From Crotalaria pallida (taxonomy: Eukaryota; Streptophyta; Magnoliopsida; Fabales; Fabaceae), in contig CM075652.1 in assembly GCA_037953625.1 (NCBI GenBank), forward strand, positions 75,297,501-75,361,500: 64,000 nt of DNA, read 5' to 3'. Below are positions 34,536 to 46,300 of the stretch, piece after piece (the stretch's first letter is position 1; the number at the start of each line of letters is the position of its first letter). The translations under genes and the position numbers were made by a program. The notes below the pieces were generated by a model. That model worked only from the letters and a program-made list of their open reading frames with translations, was not told the origin of the DNA and made no database searches.

Positions 34536-37500
34536 AGGCCCTCTGTTGGAATTGCCGTGGGCTTGGGAACCCACAGGCAATTCGAGCCTTGTTGAGGCTT
34601 ATAAAATTAGAAGTTCCCAACCTAGTTTTTCTTATGGAAACTAGGCTTAAGGATTCAGAGATGGAAAAAATTCGTATAAGGTGTGGTTACAATTCTATGA
34701 TAGCTATCAGTTGTGTGGGTTTTGGAAGGGAGAGGGCTGGCGGTGTTGCATTAATGTGGATGAATTCAGCAGATGTGAGCCTTAAAAACTCTTCTCTCAA
34801 TCACATCATGGTTGAGTGTAGGGATGATGATGGTATTGGCACTTTCACATTCACTGGTATGTATGGTTTTCCTGAGGAAGTCAATAAGCATAAAACTTGG
34901 TCTCTGTTGAGCACTCTGAATGCAGGGATATCTGGTCCATGGATTTGTGCTGGAGACTTCAATGATATTATCAGCAATGAGGATAAAAAAGGTGGTAATC
35001 CTCGAACTCATAATCAGTTACAGCTGGGACGTGATACTTTGCATGCCTGTGATTTATCAGAGTTGTCGTTTGAGGGATATAGATACACTTGGTCAAATGG
35101 TAGGCAAGGAGAAGAGTGCATTCAATGTAGGCTTGATCGTGCAATGGTAAATAATTCCTTCAAAGAGGTAGCAAATGCATCTGTAGTGCAACATTTGCAC
35201 CGTACCAAGTCTGATCATGTCCCTATCATCATTCTAATGAATGCAGAAATTGCAGATGATTCCTTTATTCATAAATCACGTATGTTCAGGTTTGAGGAGG
35301 CATGGGTGTATGAGCCAAATGCGGAAGGAGTTACCAAGGCTGCATGGAGGGAGACTCAGGGTGATGGGATTACAAAAATAAGTGCAATGAAAACTAAGTT
35401 GAAGTGCTTGAGCAAGAACACTGTAACATCTCTGCGCCGTGAGATTTTAAAGGTGGAGCAAGCTCTTAGTGGTAATGATTGTTGGGAAGCAGATGCTACA
35501 TCCTTAAATAGGTTCACAGAATTAAAAGAAAAACATGCATCCCTGCTACAGGAAGAAGAAATGATGTGGCGTCAGCGCAGTAGAGCTTTGTGGCTTCAAC
35601 ATGGGGATAAAAATTCCAAATTTTTCCATAGGAAAGCATCTCAGCGCAGGGAGATAAATTCAATAAAAAAATCAAAAGGGAGGACGGTTATCTAGTTACT
35701 AGTCACACCAACATTGCTAAGGTACTAGATAGTTTTTATACTTCCTTGTTTTCCACTTCCAGTCCACCACATGTTCAAAATCTTGATGAAATTATTAGTT
35801 GTAAGCTACAGCCGGAGGAGGTTGCTTTACTGGATAGACCTTTTACGCCTTTATAAATTTACACAGCTATTCAGCAAATGCATCCCCTAAAGGCTCCTGG
35901 TTCTGATGGTTTACCAGCTCTCTTTTTCCAGAAATATTGGCATATTGTAGGGCATGATATCACAGGTTGGGTGCTAAAAGTTCTCAATGAAGGTGCTGAC
36001 CCAAGTGTAACTAATGATACTTTGATCACATTAATTCCAAAAATCAAGCGGCCTACTGACCCAAAGGATCTTCGACCTATTAGTCTTTGCAATGTAACAA
36101 TGAAGATTATTACAAAGACGATTGCTAATAGATTAAAACTTGTTCTCCCTCATCTTATTAATGAAGCTCAAAGTGCATTTGTAGCAGGCAGGCATATTAC
36201 TGATAACACACTTATAGCTTTTGAATGCTTCCATTGGATGAAAAAAAAAAACAAAAGGGAAGATGGGTACAATGGCTCTAAAACTGGATATGTCAAAGGC
36301 CTATGACAGAATTGAATGGTGTTTTCTCAGGAATGTTTTATCTTCCATGTGCTTTCCAGGTACCTTTATTAATCTTATTATGAAATGTGTTTCTACTGTT
36401 TCATATAAGATAATGCTTAATGGAATACCTGGTAAAACTTTCTTCCCAACTAGAGGCCTTAGACAAGGTGATCCTATTTCTCCGTACCTGTTTATCTTAT
36501 GTACTGAAACTTTGTCCAGTATGCTTAACAAGGGTGTCACAGATAACAGAATTCATGGCATTAAGGTTGCGCGTTCCGCCCCAGTTATTTCACACTTGTT
36601 GTTTGCAGATGATAGCCTACTTTTTTCCAGAGCCACTTTGGAAGAGGCATCTTTCACCATGTCTATTCTTGATCAGTATCAACTTGCCTCGGGCCAAAAG
36701 ATTAACTTGGAAAAATCAGAAGTCTCCTTTAGTCGAAATGTGCTTGAAGATACGCAAAATTTGATTCGTGAAAGGATGGGTGTAAAGACTGTTGACTCTC
36801 ATTCCAGGTATCTTGGCCTCCCAATAGTGATTGGAAAATCAAAGAAATTGATCTTTGCAGCAATTCAAGACAGAGTCTGGAATAAGCTTAAAGGGTGGAA
36901 GGAGAAAACCTTATCTAGAGCTAGTAAGGAAGTTCTTATCAAATCCATTGCTCAAGCCATCCTGACCTACATTATGTCTTGTTTTAAACTTCCAATGGCT
37001 ACCTGCAATGATATTGAGGCCATGGTAAGGAATTTTTGGTGGGGGCATTCGAAGAATGAAAGGAAAATCCACTGGATCTCTTGGAATAAAATGTGCAGGT
37101 CAAAACATAGTGGTGGTTTGGGATTTAGAGACATAGCTTTGTTCAATCAAGCGATTCTTGCTAAGAATGTGTGGAGGCTTCATTCAAACCCGAATCTTTT
37201 AATTGCACGTGTTCTAAAGGCCAGATATTTTCCAATAGGTACATTACTTAATGCAACACTGGGTTATTCTCCTAGTTATACTTGGAGAAGTTTATGGAAC
37301 TGTAGGTTTGTTGTAAAAGAAGGATGCTTTTGGAGCATAGGTAATGGCTCAGCAGTAAAGATTAGGGAGGATAGATGGCTGCCACCACCAGGGTGTTCTA
37401 CTATTCTATCACCGGTATCCAACACTGCCCCCAATGCATTGGTGGAGACCCTTATTATGCCTCAAACGAGAAGTTGGAATACAGAGCTGATTGATGCTTG

Positions 37501-38644
37501 GTTCATACCTGAGGAAGCCGCTAGAATCAAAAGCATAACATTGAGCTGGAGTTCTGAGAGTGATCATCTTGTTTGGCCGTATACAATTGATGGGCATGTT
37601 ACTGTCAAAAGTGCTTATTGTTGGCTTGAACAACAGCGTACAACTTCGATGCCAGGACCTTCACATTGTCACGAGCCAAGACTTTGGAAAAAGCTGTGGA
37701 AGACTGATGTGAAAATGAAGATCAAGAACCTCATCTGGAGATTGCTTAATAATGGACTACCGGCTAGAGAGAAACTTGTATGCAGAGGAGTTAGTATTCC
37801 AATTGATTGTCCTTTATGTGAAAAAGATGTTGAAACATTGGATCATTTGTTTCTCCATTGTGATGTTGTTCAACCAATCTGGTTTGCATCCCCTTTGGGC
37901 ATTCGGATACAATCAGATATGCACATTCAAGATTGGCTGGCAGATTTGATAGTCACTGCTGATGATGATATAGTAGCTAGCATCTTTGGTATCTGCTGGA
38001 GTATTTGGAAAGGCCGTAACGATTTGATTTATAAGCAAAAACCTTTTCAGCAAATCTCTATTATGGCAATGGGTATCTCAATGATAACAGATTACTGTAA
38101 TGTCTCTAAGATGCAATTGAGTACAAGTGCAGGTAGTACGAATATGCAGCATTCTGGTTCGTGGGAGGCTCCACCCACTGGTTGGGTTTCGCTTAATACA
38201 GATGCTGCGTGTCCTGTGAATGGTGGTACGGAACTCGGTGCGCTGGTTCGGGACTGTGAAGGCTCTATTGTTGTTGCTATAAGTAAATTACTTGAACCGA
38301 CGTATGACCCCTTGGTGGCGGAGGCTCTAGCTTTTAGATGGGGTTTGAAGCATGCTGTTGATTGTGGTAGCAGGAGGATAGCTTGCTATACAGATTCTCT
38401 GGTCCTATGCAGAGCACTACGTATGGATGCTGCAAAGGTCCCATATGCTATTGAGGCCATTGTTTATGATTGCCATGCAATTTTAAGGCAAACAGATGAT
38501 TTTAGTGTAGCACATGTACCTAGAGGGTTGAACAATCCAGCTCATTTATTAGCTGTGAGTGCTGTTGATTTCCCAAATGGTATTTGGAGTATGAATGCTC
38601 CTTCCCATGTTCTTAAGGCAGCATTTGCTGACCTGTTAAGTTAA
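34532..38644 (+). pseudogene. LINE ORF2 (endonuclease, reverse transcriptase, RNase H), three lesions
   Basis: It begins MKALCWNCRGLGNPQAIRAL, an AP-type endonuclease with WICAGDFNDI and a C-terminal SDH (HLHRTKSDHVPII). The frame shifts in the A7 run at 35665-35671, resumes, meets a TAA at 35854-35856 (RPFTPL-stop-IYTAI), then shifts again in the A-run 36241-36251. The last frame (36263-38644) holds the RT with MSKAYDRIEW, TRGLRQGDPISPYLF, the catalytic FADDSLLF and HSRYLGLP. A zf-RVT-like region (CPLCEKDVETLDHLFLHC) and a C-terminal plant-type RNase H (NTDAACPVNGG, VAEALAFRWGLK, CYTDSLVLCRAL, VAHVPRGLNNPA) follow. Two of the three lesions lie in homopolymer A-runs; the copy is otherwise complete. 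Confidence 0.92.
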
Positions 38645-39020
38645 TAAAATCCGTTTTCCCTCAAAAAAAAAATTAGAGTGGAACAAGTATCATCGTGTAT
38701 TATTTGATATTAATAAGCATTTAGGTTATTAGAGTTTAATAATTTTCTTCTTTTTGGTGGTTTGGTTTTGGTGAGCAAGGTTTTTATGGAGAAGAAAGTT
38801 TTCATGGAGAAGAAAGTGAATGTGAGTAGTAATATACAAGTGTGAGTATTGATATATATATATAGATTTAGGGTATAAATAATAGGAGCGGATGTAAATA
38901 ACAAATATATGGGTGTGAATAATAGGTTAAGGGTAATTTTGGAAAGTTGGTGAAAAAACTTATAAAACTTGGATGTAAGTAGTAGTGTTTAGGGTGCAAA
39001 TAACATCTCCCATTGTAAAA

Positions 39021-39564
39021 TACATTAATTGTTCCACCCTCCAAATACCCTAAAAAAACCCTCCTAGATCCCCAAAAAAGCCCTCCAAATTCACTCACTC
39101 ACGCACTCACTCCACTTTCACTCTTCACTTCCGCCGTGCCCCCGCCCCACCGTCACACCGCCGGCACTGTCCTCCACTTTCAATCTCTCCGTTTGCCATT
39201 AGAGGTCCCATCTCCTTCACTCTCTCCGTCTCTCGTCAGCTCCCATCAAAGCACTGCCATCATCGCCCTTCGCCGTCAAGCACCGCCTTTCTGAGAATGA
39301 TTACAAGTTGCTCATCAGCCAGTTTTAAAGAGTCATTGTTGTCTTATGTTTGGGCAATCTTGCTGGATGTCTTTACTAATTACCCTATTCAGTTTAGATG
39401 GATTAATTAAGAGAGTTCATACATACATGATGTGATTTGAACCATTCTATTTCCTTCAGTTTTGATTATTTAAATACTCCTATTTTGGGAATGTAGATTC
39501 AAATAGTACCAGCTCTGTAATGCTTGGGAATGTTTTGTATTATAATAAGGGGTGTTACCTGCAG
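39021..39564. other. Leader-like GC-rich segment, source gene unknown
   Basis: 39021-39300 is C-rich (CCGCCGTGCCCCCGCCCC, CTCTCCGTCTCTCGTC), unlike its surroundings, and resembles a plant 5' leader/first exon. 39305-39564 is intron-like and ends at an acceptor (CTGCAG) before the E1 exon. Whether the leader comes from the same gene is not known. Confidence 0.4.
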
Positions 39565-39782
39565 CGAAGAACCTCATTCTTGCTGGTGTTAAATCTGTGA
39601 CTTTGCACGCCTAAGGGACTGTGGAATTATGGGACTTGTCCAGTAATTTTGTCTTTTCAGAGGATGATGTTGGTAAGAACAGGGCAGTGGCTTCTGTTAG
39701 TAAGTTGCAGGAACTAAACAATGCAGTGCTTGTACAGAGCTTGACAACTAAGCTGACAAAAGAACAACTTTCTAATTTCCAA
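39565..39782 (+). pseudogene. UBA1: Ubiquitin-activating enzyme E1 (UBA1-like) exon fragment
   Basis: After an AG acceptor (39564) the frame reads KNLILAGVKSVTLH, then an Ala and a TAA stop, then GTVELWDLSSNFVFSEDDVG, continuing through KLQELNNAVLVQSLTTKLTK to EQLSNFQ. It ends at a GTACTG donor (39783). It corresponds to the first adenylation-domain half of plant E1, which activates ubiquitin with ATP. The expected Asp-Glu after LH is Ala-stop, so it is dead even as a fragment. No flanking E1 exons were recognised. Position between CACTA-like termini indicates transposon capture. Confidence 0.85.
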
Positions 39783-40930
39783 GTACTGTCTATCCTGCTT
39801 TCTACTCTCCTTTTTTAATGATCTTTTATTTGGGGTTAAATGCATTTATATCTGCCTCTGCTATTCATTAAATCATCATATATTGTCTTTGGGGTGTTTG
39901 GGTATTTGCAGGCCTTAGTGAAAAGATAACTTGTAATATTGTGTAGTTATATGCATCTGAATCTCATCTTTTTGAAACATTACTTGTGTTGTGACTCTGT
40001 GTGGGTCCATATTAACTACAAAACCTGTTGATTGGTAAAGAGCAATTACTGTAAATGGAGAGTCAATGGTTCATATGTATTTCATGTTACATTGATAACA
40101 TATTTTTATCTGGCTATACAGTTGCCTTAAGTTCATTGCTAACGTCTTAATTGCTCTTACTGTAATGGAGCAATGCACTTGACTATTTGTTCTCAACTTA
40201 ATTTGTCTTGCTTTATTAGTAAGTCACCAGTCACATGAAGGAATGTCATTTTAGTTCTTTGAAAGGAAGAAAATGCTCCCTACCAATAAGACTAAACTAT
40301 TCTACTCCTAAAGAAAGCTAATAAAAGATAATAAAGATAAATTGCATCATTTTTCATTCCTTCTATCAAAGAGGATACAATCCTTACATAACAAGTAAAT
40401 AAAGAAACCTTAAAACAAATAATACCCATATAGTTGGCATAATCCTAAACACTAAGAACCTTCTAGAATTATAAATATATAATAAACTATTTATTTAATT
40501 ATCTAACTATAATTATCCTATTCCCTTTCTCCATATGGGTCATATAATCAACTTTATTATTATATGGCCCAACATCTTATTATTCTTGTTCTTCGATGTA
40601 TAATTTGTTAATTAATTTTAAGTATTAATTTCTTTATGCACAAATTTTTTGCATGGAAGTATAGCTTCAAAGTCGGTCATTTATAATATTGACTATTTTC
40701 CTTGAGCCATTTTATTTTGGCTAACAAACTGTAGATGGAAACACCTTTTCTTGTAAATTTTGAAGTTTATGTGGTAGTTTGTGTTAGTATGTATTATGTG
40801 GTATGGACACTGACAATAATTTTTAGGAAACAACTACTTCCATCCGTTACCGTATTTTTAAATAACATCATTCTGTTGTAAATATTTTTCTTTATAAGCT
40901 GTAATAAAGGCATGTAAATAAATTAATATA
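39783..40930. other. Intron-like sequence after the E1 exon
   Basis: The first part reads as plant intron text. Within about 40270-40572 the reverse strand begins TGTTGGGCCATATAATA and contains TTGTATCCTCTTTGATAG, features of a small copia LTR, but no matching TSD was found. Nothing else was recognised. Confidence 0.4.
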
Positions 40931-41400
40931 GCCATGTGGGAGGAGCAAGTTTGAATTTCTTTAATTGAAACCGGTTGAAAACATCAAACGAGACTGATTA
41001 AAAATTTAAAAATGCTCAATGAGACCGATTTAAAAAGCAAAAAAAAAAAAAACTCAATGAGACCGGTTCAAAATATTCAATGATCGAGACTGGTTCCAAA
41101 TTACTCCATGAGACCGGTTCAAAATACTCAATGAGACTGGTTATATTTTTTCAGACTGATTCAAATCACTCAATCAGGCTGGTTTTTAGTTAAAATGAGG
41201 TCGGTTCAAAATACTCAATGAGACCGATTCATCTTTTAATAGAGACTGATTATTTTTTGATTTTTAGACTAGTTAGGAACAAGACGGGTTCAGAACCAGT
41301 CTCATTTAAAGGCATAGCAATAAGACCGTCACTTTTAAAACTGGTTCGGAACCGATCTGAAATGGGGTGCGGAACCGGTCTGAAATGACCATATGTACTA

Positions 41401-41401
<1 letters not shown>

Positions 41402-41446
<45 letters not shown>
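41402..41446. repeat. (TA)n microsatellite at the CACTA/Stowaway junction
   Basis: About 22 TA units lie exactly at the right insertion junction, probably expanded from the target site. Confidence 0.92.
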
Positions 41447-41449
<3 letters not shown>

Positions 41450-41534
41450 ATTTTGAGAAAATTAAATACATTCAACTAACTTTCTTAACAAGTATGATTT
41501 CGGTTATTTTTTTTATAATAGAGACAGGAGGGAG

Positions 41535-41845
41535 TATATTTCAAAATTTACAAGCTCATTCTTTAAAAAACTATAAACTCTTTCTAATTTATATTCACTA
41601 ATTCTAAAAGTTAAAAAACTTCTAATTAGACATGCCGAACAGAATTGTCTAAAAAAATTATACTAACAAATTGCAATTTTTTTTTTCAAATTAAAGTTAA
41701 AATAAATAATAAAAAAATTAAAAAATTTAAATTTTGATTTTTGTAAAATTTAAATTGTAAAAAGATTATTCAATATAAAACGTTTTAAATTAGTTCTTTG
41801 ATAATTAATCGACATTTTAAACAAATCATTAAACACATACAATTA
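41535..41845. other. AT-rich gap, nothing recognised
   Basis: No frame, terminus or repeat unit was seen. Confidence 0.5.
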
Positions 41846-42393
41846 CTTCTTTCGTTTCATTTTATCTGTCATTTTAGCTTTTTTAACTTGTTCCAAATTA
41901 TTTGTCGCTTTGGTAAGCTTATATTAATTAATTTTTTACAACTTTAACCTTGTGTTTAATAGTATGTTAAAATATATGATAATTACTGTTGAATAAAAAT
42001 ATTAAAATAAAATTATCTTATATTTCTTTTGAAACTTGAAGCATTAATTAAATTTTTTAATAGCTATAAAACTTCTAAAATGACAAATACTCCGTCCGTT
42101 CATATTCATCTGTCCTATTTCAAACAAAACACATCCTTTAAGAAATGCAATCATTACTTAGATTTCCAATACATTAATTATGTTTTTTTCTCACTATACC
42201 ATTTCTCTTTCTATAATCATTACTTGTCTTCCACTACTTACGAAAACAATACCCTATTAAATAGGGATAGACATAAAAAATAACATTTATTATGTCTTAA
42301 AATAATCAAAAGGACAGATAAAAAAAAACAAAAAGCTTCTTCAAAAATAGAGAGTTAAATAGGAACGGAGGGAGTAAAGTGGAATGAATAAAG
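41846..42393. mobile_element. Stowaway MITE containing another Stowaway
   Basis: The outer pieces 41846-42087 and 42377-42393 join to give one MITE of the 48705-48963 subfamily (CTTCTTTCGTTTCATTTTAT to GTGGAATGAATAAAG), flanked by TA. Confidence 0.75.
42090..42374. mobile_element. Inner Stowaway MITE
   Basis: 285 bp, CTCCGTCCGTTCATATTC to inverse AGGAACGGAGGGAG, TA at 42088-42089 and 42375-42376. Same subfamily as 16554-16834 (CTTCAAAAATAGAGAG, ATCTGTCC). Confidence 0.85.
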
Positions 42394-42395
42394 TA

Positions 42396-43049
42396 TTTAA
42401 GAACAAAAAAGTACTACCTTTGCAGTTATATATTAGATTCCTTTGAGAGATTATACATTTATTAAGAAAGTTGGTTAATTTAGTTAATGATATTGGAAAT
42501 GTGAATATTTGATATGTATTTTTAGAATTACTTCTTCCGATTCTATATATAGGTCACATTTTAGAAAGTTTTCTTGGTCCTAATTATAAGTCACTTTATA
42601 TTTTTTATGCATCATTTATTGATTTTTCTCTTTTTTGCCCTATTAAATGTTTTGACTATCTATGTTTTTTTTGTTATTCATTAATGAATGCGAATTTTTC
42701 AAGAAAAGTTAAGGGGGTAAAATTAGCACAATACTACACTAGTAATTCAAGACAAAGCCGGGTGCCTAGTTTTGCGGGACAGTACTCTGCACAAGAAAAA
42801 TATAGGGAAGTGTTAGTAGTTTTTAAATCCACGAGGACACAATTTCGATGCATGATTATTACTGCTTTCACCGTTTCATTGTATTTGGCTTTTTAGGAGT
42901 AGCATTTTTTTATTGTTTTATGTTGTTTGGTTTTTAACTTTTTCAATACATAAATTTATTTATTTTTTCAATTTTAACCTTTTATTCAATCATTTCTCTT
43001 ATTCCTCGTTAATTCTACTTTTATCATCTCTTTTATCTTTAAACCACTA
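42396..43049. other. No gene recognised; fragment of a Stowaway-like terminus
   Basis: About 42530-42640 begins TTACTTCTTCCGATTCTATA, like a decayed Stowaway start. The frame at 42684-42896 has no recognisable family. Confidence 0.4.
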
Positions 43050-43333
43050 CTCCATCTGATTCGAATTATAAGCAAAACCAACTAATTTTACGCTTATTAA
43101 GGAGGTTAGTTGATTGTATTTAATTTCCTCAAATTTATAAAAGAATAAAGGTATTTTAGAAAAGTTGCATTGAAAATAAAACAAAAATTAAATAAGATAA
43201 CAATTTTCTATGGATTTTTTGGAAAGTGGCACTGAGTATGAAAAAAAAATTTAAGAAAGTTGGTTAGTTTTGCTTATATTTTAAAACAAGAGAGGTATGT
43301 TTTTTTGTTGCTTATATTTCAAGTTGGAGGGAA

Positions 43334-46300
43334 GGTAACACCCCGATTTGGAAAACTCGAAATAAACACTCATCAAATGCTGATTAATTCTTTTTAGGAA
43401 AAATAGGGTGAAATTTTTTTTTTTTGAAAGCAAACAAGAATAAAACTCGACTGTCAAGCTTTCCAAAACAAGGTATTACTTTTTTTTTAAAAAATCCTTT
43501 TTCTCAAAAACGTTTGCGGAAATTTCTGAAATCAGTTTGACATTTGGAAACTCACTTTCAGCAAGTGAGGAAAACGTTTGGACCATTTAGAAAATATGTT
43601 CGACTTGCTTAAGAAGGGTTTACCCGTCTGACTGTGACAGTCCTTCAAGTAAACAGTTTGAAAACAGATCATACAGGTTTTTACAAAAGTGGCCACCACA
43701 GAACATCGGTGCCATTCTTACACAACTTTGTCTTTAACAAAAGCAATTCCAAAAGAAAAGGGGTACACTTGATAAGCATAACAGCAAGGGTCCATCGGGA
43801 ATCTAGTTGTATCTACTAGCAGAAGCTCTTTCTCGATCCACAACGTAAGTCTCCAAAAACAATCTTTATCGTCCATCAGTAGCTCTCTCTCGTCGGTGCA
43901 TCACGATCAGTAGGTCCTCCCTCCAGGAGTAGCATCACCAGCTCCACCGTCTTTTAGAATCGAAGATTCATAGTCACATGTGCACAAGAAGTTGAGAGAG
44001 TAAGTTATCCAAATGGAACTACTCCCATCGACTTCTTGGAATTACACTAGCGACGCATACCAGAACATAACAAACAATACAAACAGCACAAACAGATAAC
44101 TGTACAAAATGCATGAGGATGCAATGCAATCGTGGCGTTAACTAACTCTTTATCTTTCACTTAAGGGAATCCTTTTAATTAGTTAACTCGCAAGGTTGAA
44201 TCTCTCAGCAATTCGTTTCTCCAAGTCGAAGTCTCTTAGTTCACATATCTCGAGTCCATCGTATCGGAATTCAAGCTTTAGGGCTTTGGGTTCAGGTCTA
44301 CATCTCCTCGTATTCCATCCACCTAGTCGGAAGCAATCAGAAGTACGGGATCTCTACCACACCGGCTCCTGGAGACTACACCAAGATACACTATAAAATG
44401 CCCGGGAATAAAAATGTCATGACAAAGGGTGTCAACCTCCACCGTGTTCAAGCATCCCTCTTCTGATCCTGATTTATTCAAGGGGGCGTCAGTCATCTGT
44501 CTAGTGATCACGCAGTACTTCAGCTACGACACCAAACTACTCACCCTACCCCGGATGGTCAACCCAGGTCACTGTAGCTTTTCCCCGCCTAGACAGACTC
44601 CTCATAGGCTTCTTGACGAATCACCGTCATTACCTTCCCCTATCCTAATCATCAAGTGAGTACCACGTAGGTAAACACCGTGTCTTCCTCTCCACTACTT
44701 CGGGTAAGGGTTTCAAGTCGGAACGGTTATATTCGTTTATCCTATTGTCGACCCATCCTAAGTCACCTCCGTCATATAGCACCAACCATATGCGGGTTAC
44801 TTCTTGTGGGACTCGACTACTATATTTGACGGGCTCCGACCTATCCTGAGTCGTGCTTAGCACGTAGCCACAACCATATAGATACACTCTCAATCATGTG
44901 GCAACAGCCATATAGATACACTTTCAATCATGTGGCAACAGCCATATAGATACACTTTTAATCATGTGGCAACAGCCATATAGATACACTTTCAATCATG
45001 TGGTTTCGACCACTTAGATACAATTTCAATTTGTGGCTATGGCCGCACAGATACGCCTTCAACTTGTGGCTATGACCACTTAGATACACTTTCATCATAT
45101 TTCAGCAATCGTTGCATCCACACTCCAGACATCGTCATCGTCACAGTATCCGCTCGTTCCACGCACTCGGCGCATCAGCATCATCCGGTTCCATTACGCG
45201 TTTCACCCTTTAGAGTATCGCTCTAGTCGTTAGGGGGAATTTCTTATAGTTTTCTATGTCTCTTCTATTCTTATCTTATAACGCGGGATGATGCATTATG
45301 CATGTGCAATGATAATAAGCAACAATATATCTCACCATAAACAAACATATCAATCAATCAATACCATGTAATAGTATAGGTCTGAGTCTTCGTATACCGC
45401 GATACAGACAATCACACAATTTATCGGGTATACTACTAGCTACGTTAGACCTTTACTCCGACTTTGAGAGAGTACGGAGTGTCCTAGCATACTCACTAGA
45501 CACCAAAGCGTCTTAGGATAACTTCTCTCTCACCTGGACTCGCAGCTACCAAATCTACAAGTTCCGAGTGATTTGCTTCCTTCCTCGTCTGCCCGACTCC
45601 AACTTCTTTCAAGTCCCATAAGATAGATATATGAGTATCAAACTTTATTTAATGTTATTCTTAAAATCATTCTCAAAGCAACTTAAGAAAATCCAAACAT
45701 TGTCTTCATTCAAAACCGGAACATCAATTCTCTTTAACTCAAACTTGTCCCAAGTCAACACTAACTTTTACACTTTAAAATCATGAAAAAATAATCAATT
45801 AAATTCATTTAAAACAAAAGTTTCTTTGCTGGTCCCCTTTGGACAGAAATGAGTTCAAATCCAAAACACCGAAAAATCGCACTTTTCAAACCAACTTTAT
45901 CTTAGGTTGAATACCCATAAAAACTCAATTTAGAAACTCTTTTAAAAACACTTTAAAACAAGAAATATAACTTAGGAAATTCTGGACAGCATCATGTCCT
46001 AAGTTTTAAATTCATTTTTCCATTACTTAAAACCAATTTAAAAGCACAAACAACCAAGAATCATGAAAACAATCAAGTAAACACCTAAATTAACAACTCA
46101 TCAAGTTTAAACACTTAGAATCACATGTGGGCGGCAAGGTACTCAAGTAAAACAAATCATTTAAACACTTCCATGCACTCTAAAAATCATTTTTACTTTA
46201 CTCAAGGATCCTAGACAAACATTCATCTCGTTTCACACATCACATAATCACAAACCATCAAGTTAAGTCAAACATAGCATACTCACATATTCATTCACAT

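Larger units (their letters stand above)
33230..38670 (+). mobile_element. Full-length L1-type LINE
   Basis: 5.44 kb with a 12-bp TSD AATTAGAGTGGA (33218-33229 and 38671-38682) and a short 3' poly(A) (about 38663-38672, partly shared with the TSD). ORF1 and ORF2 are present; the 5' leader is about 100 bases. The 3' tail TTAATAAAATCC follows the ORF2 stop. It sits inside the Mutator-like MITE in the CACTA-like element. Gene content is that of plant L1 elements, which move by target-primed reverse transcription. Confidence 0.93.
32723..39011. mobile_element. Mutator-like MITE with about 280-bp arms, split by a LINE
   Basis: Termini GGGAGATGTTATTTGCACCC and exact inverse at 38992-39011. Arms 32723-33000 and about 38730-39011 pair almost throughout. 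Perfect 9-bp TSD ATTGTAAAA (32714-32722 and 39012-39020), the Mutator hallmark. Without the LINE the element is about 0.85 kb and has no transposase. Confidence 0.9.
31457..41402. mobile_element. CACTA-like transposon carrying cargo
   Basis: The terminal repeats are ACTAGTACAAAAACACATTT and inverse ACTAGTACATATGGTCATTT. The canonical first C of CACTA is T or lost. Dense subterminal copies of AGACCGGTTCC/GGAACCAGTCTC lie at 31490-31670, 32222-32350 and about 40970-41390, typical of CACTA elements. Comparison with the intact Stowaway puts a 3-bp TAT/ATA duplication at the junctions, but an adjacent (TA)n blurs it. No CACTA transposase is visible, so it is non-autonomous. Cargo: hAT, Stowaway, Mutator-like element with LINE, and an E1 exon. 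Confidence 0.78.
31280..41534. mobile_element. Stowaway MITE split by a 10-kb CACTA-like element
   Basis: The left half 31280-31456 and right half 41403-41534 together match the intact copy at 25098-25369 in inverse orientation. Termini CTCCCTCTTGTCCCTATT and inverse ACAGGAGGGAG, with TA at 31278-31279 and 41535-41536. Confidence 0.85.

Noticed and set aside
40270..40572. Possible small solo copia LTR on the minus strand
   Set aside because: It has TGTTGGGCC at one end and LTR-like leader text, but no matching 5-bp duplication or firm second terminus could be found.
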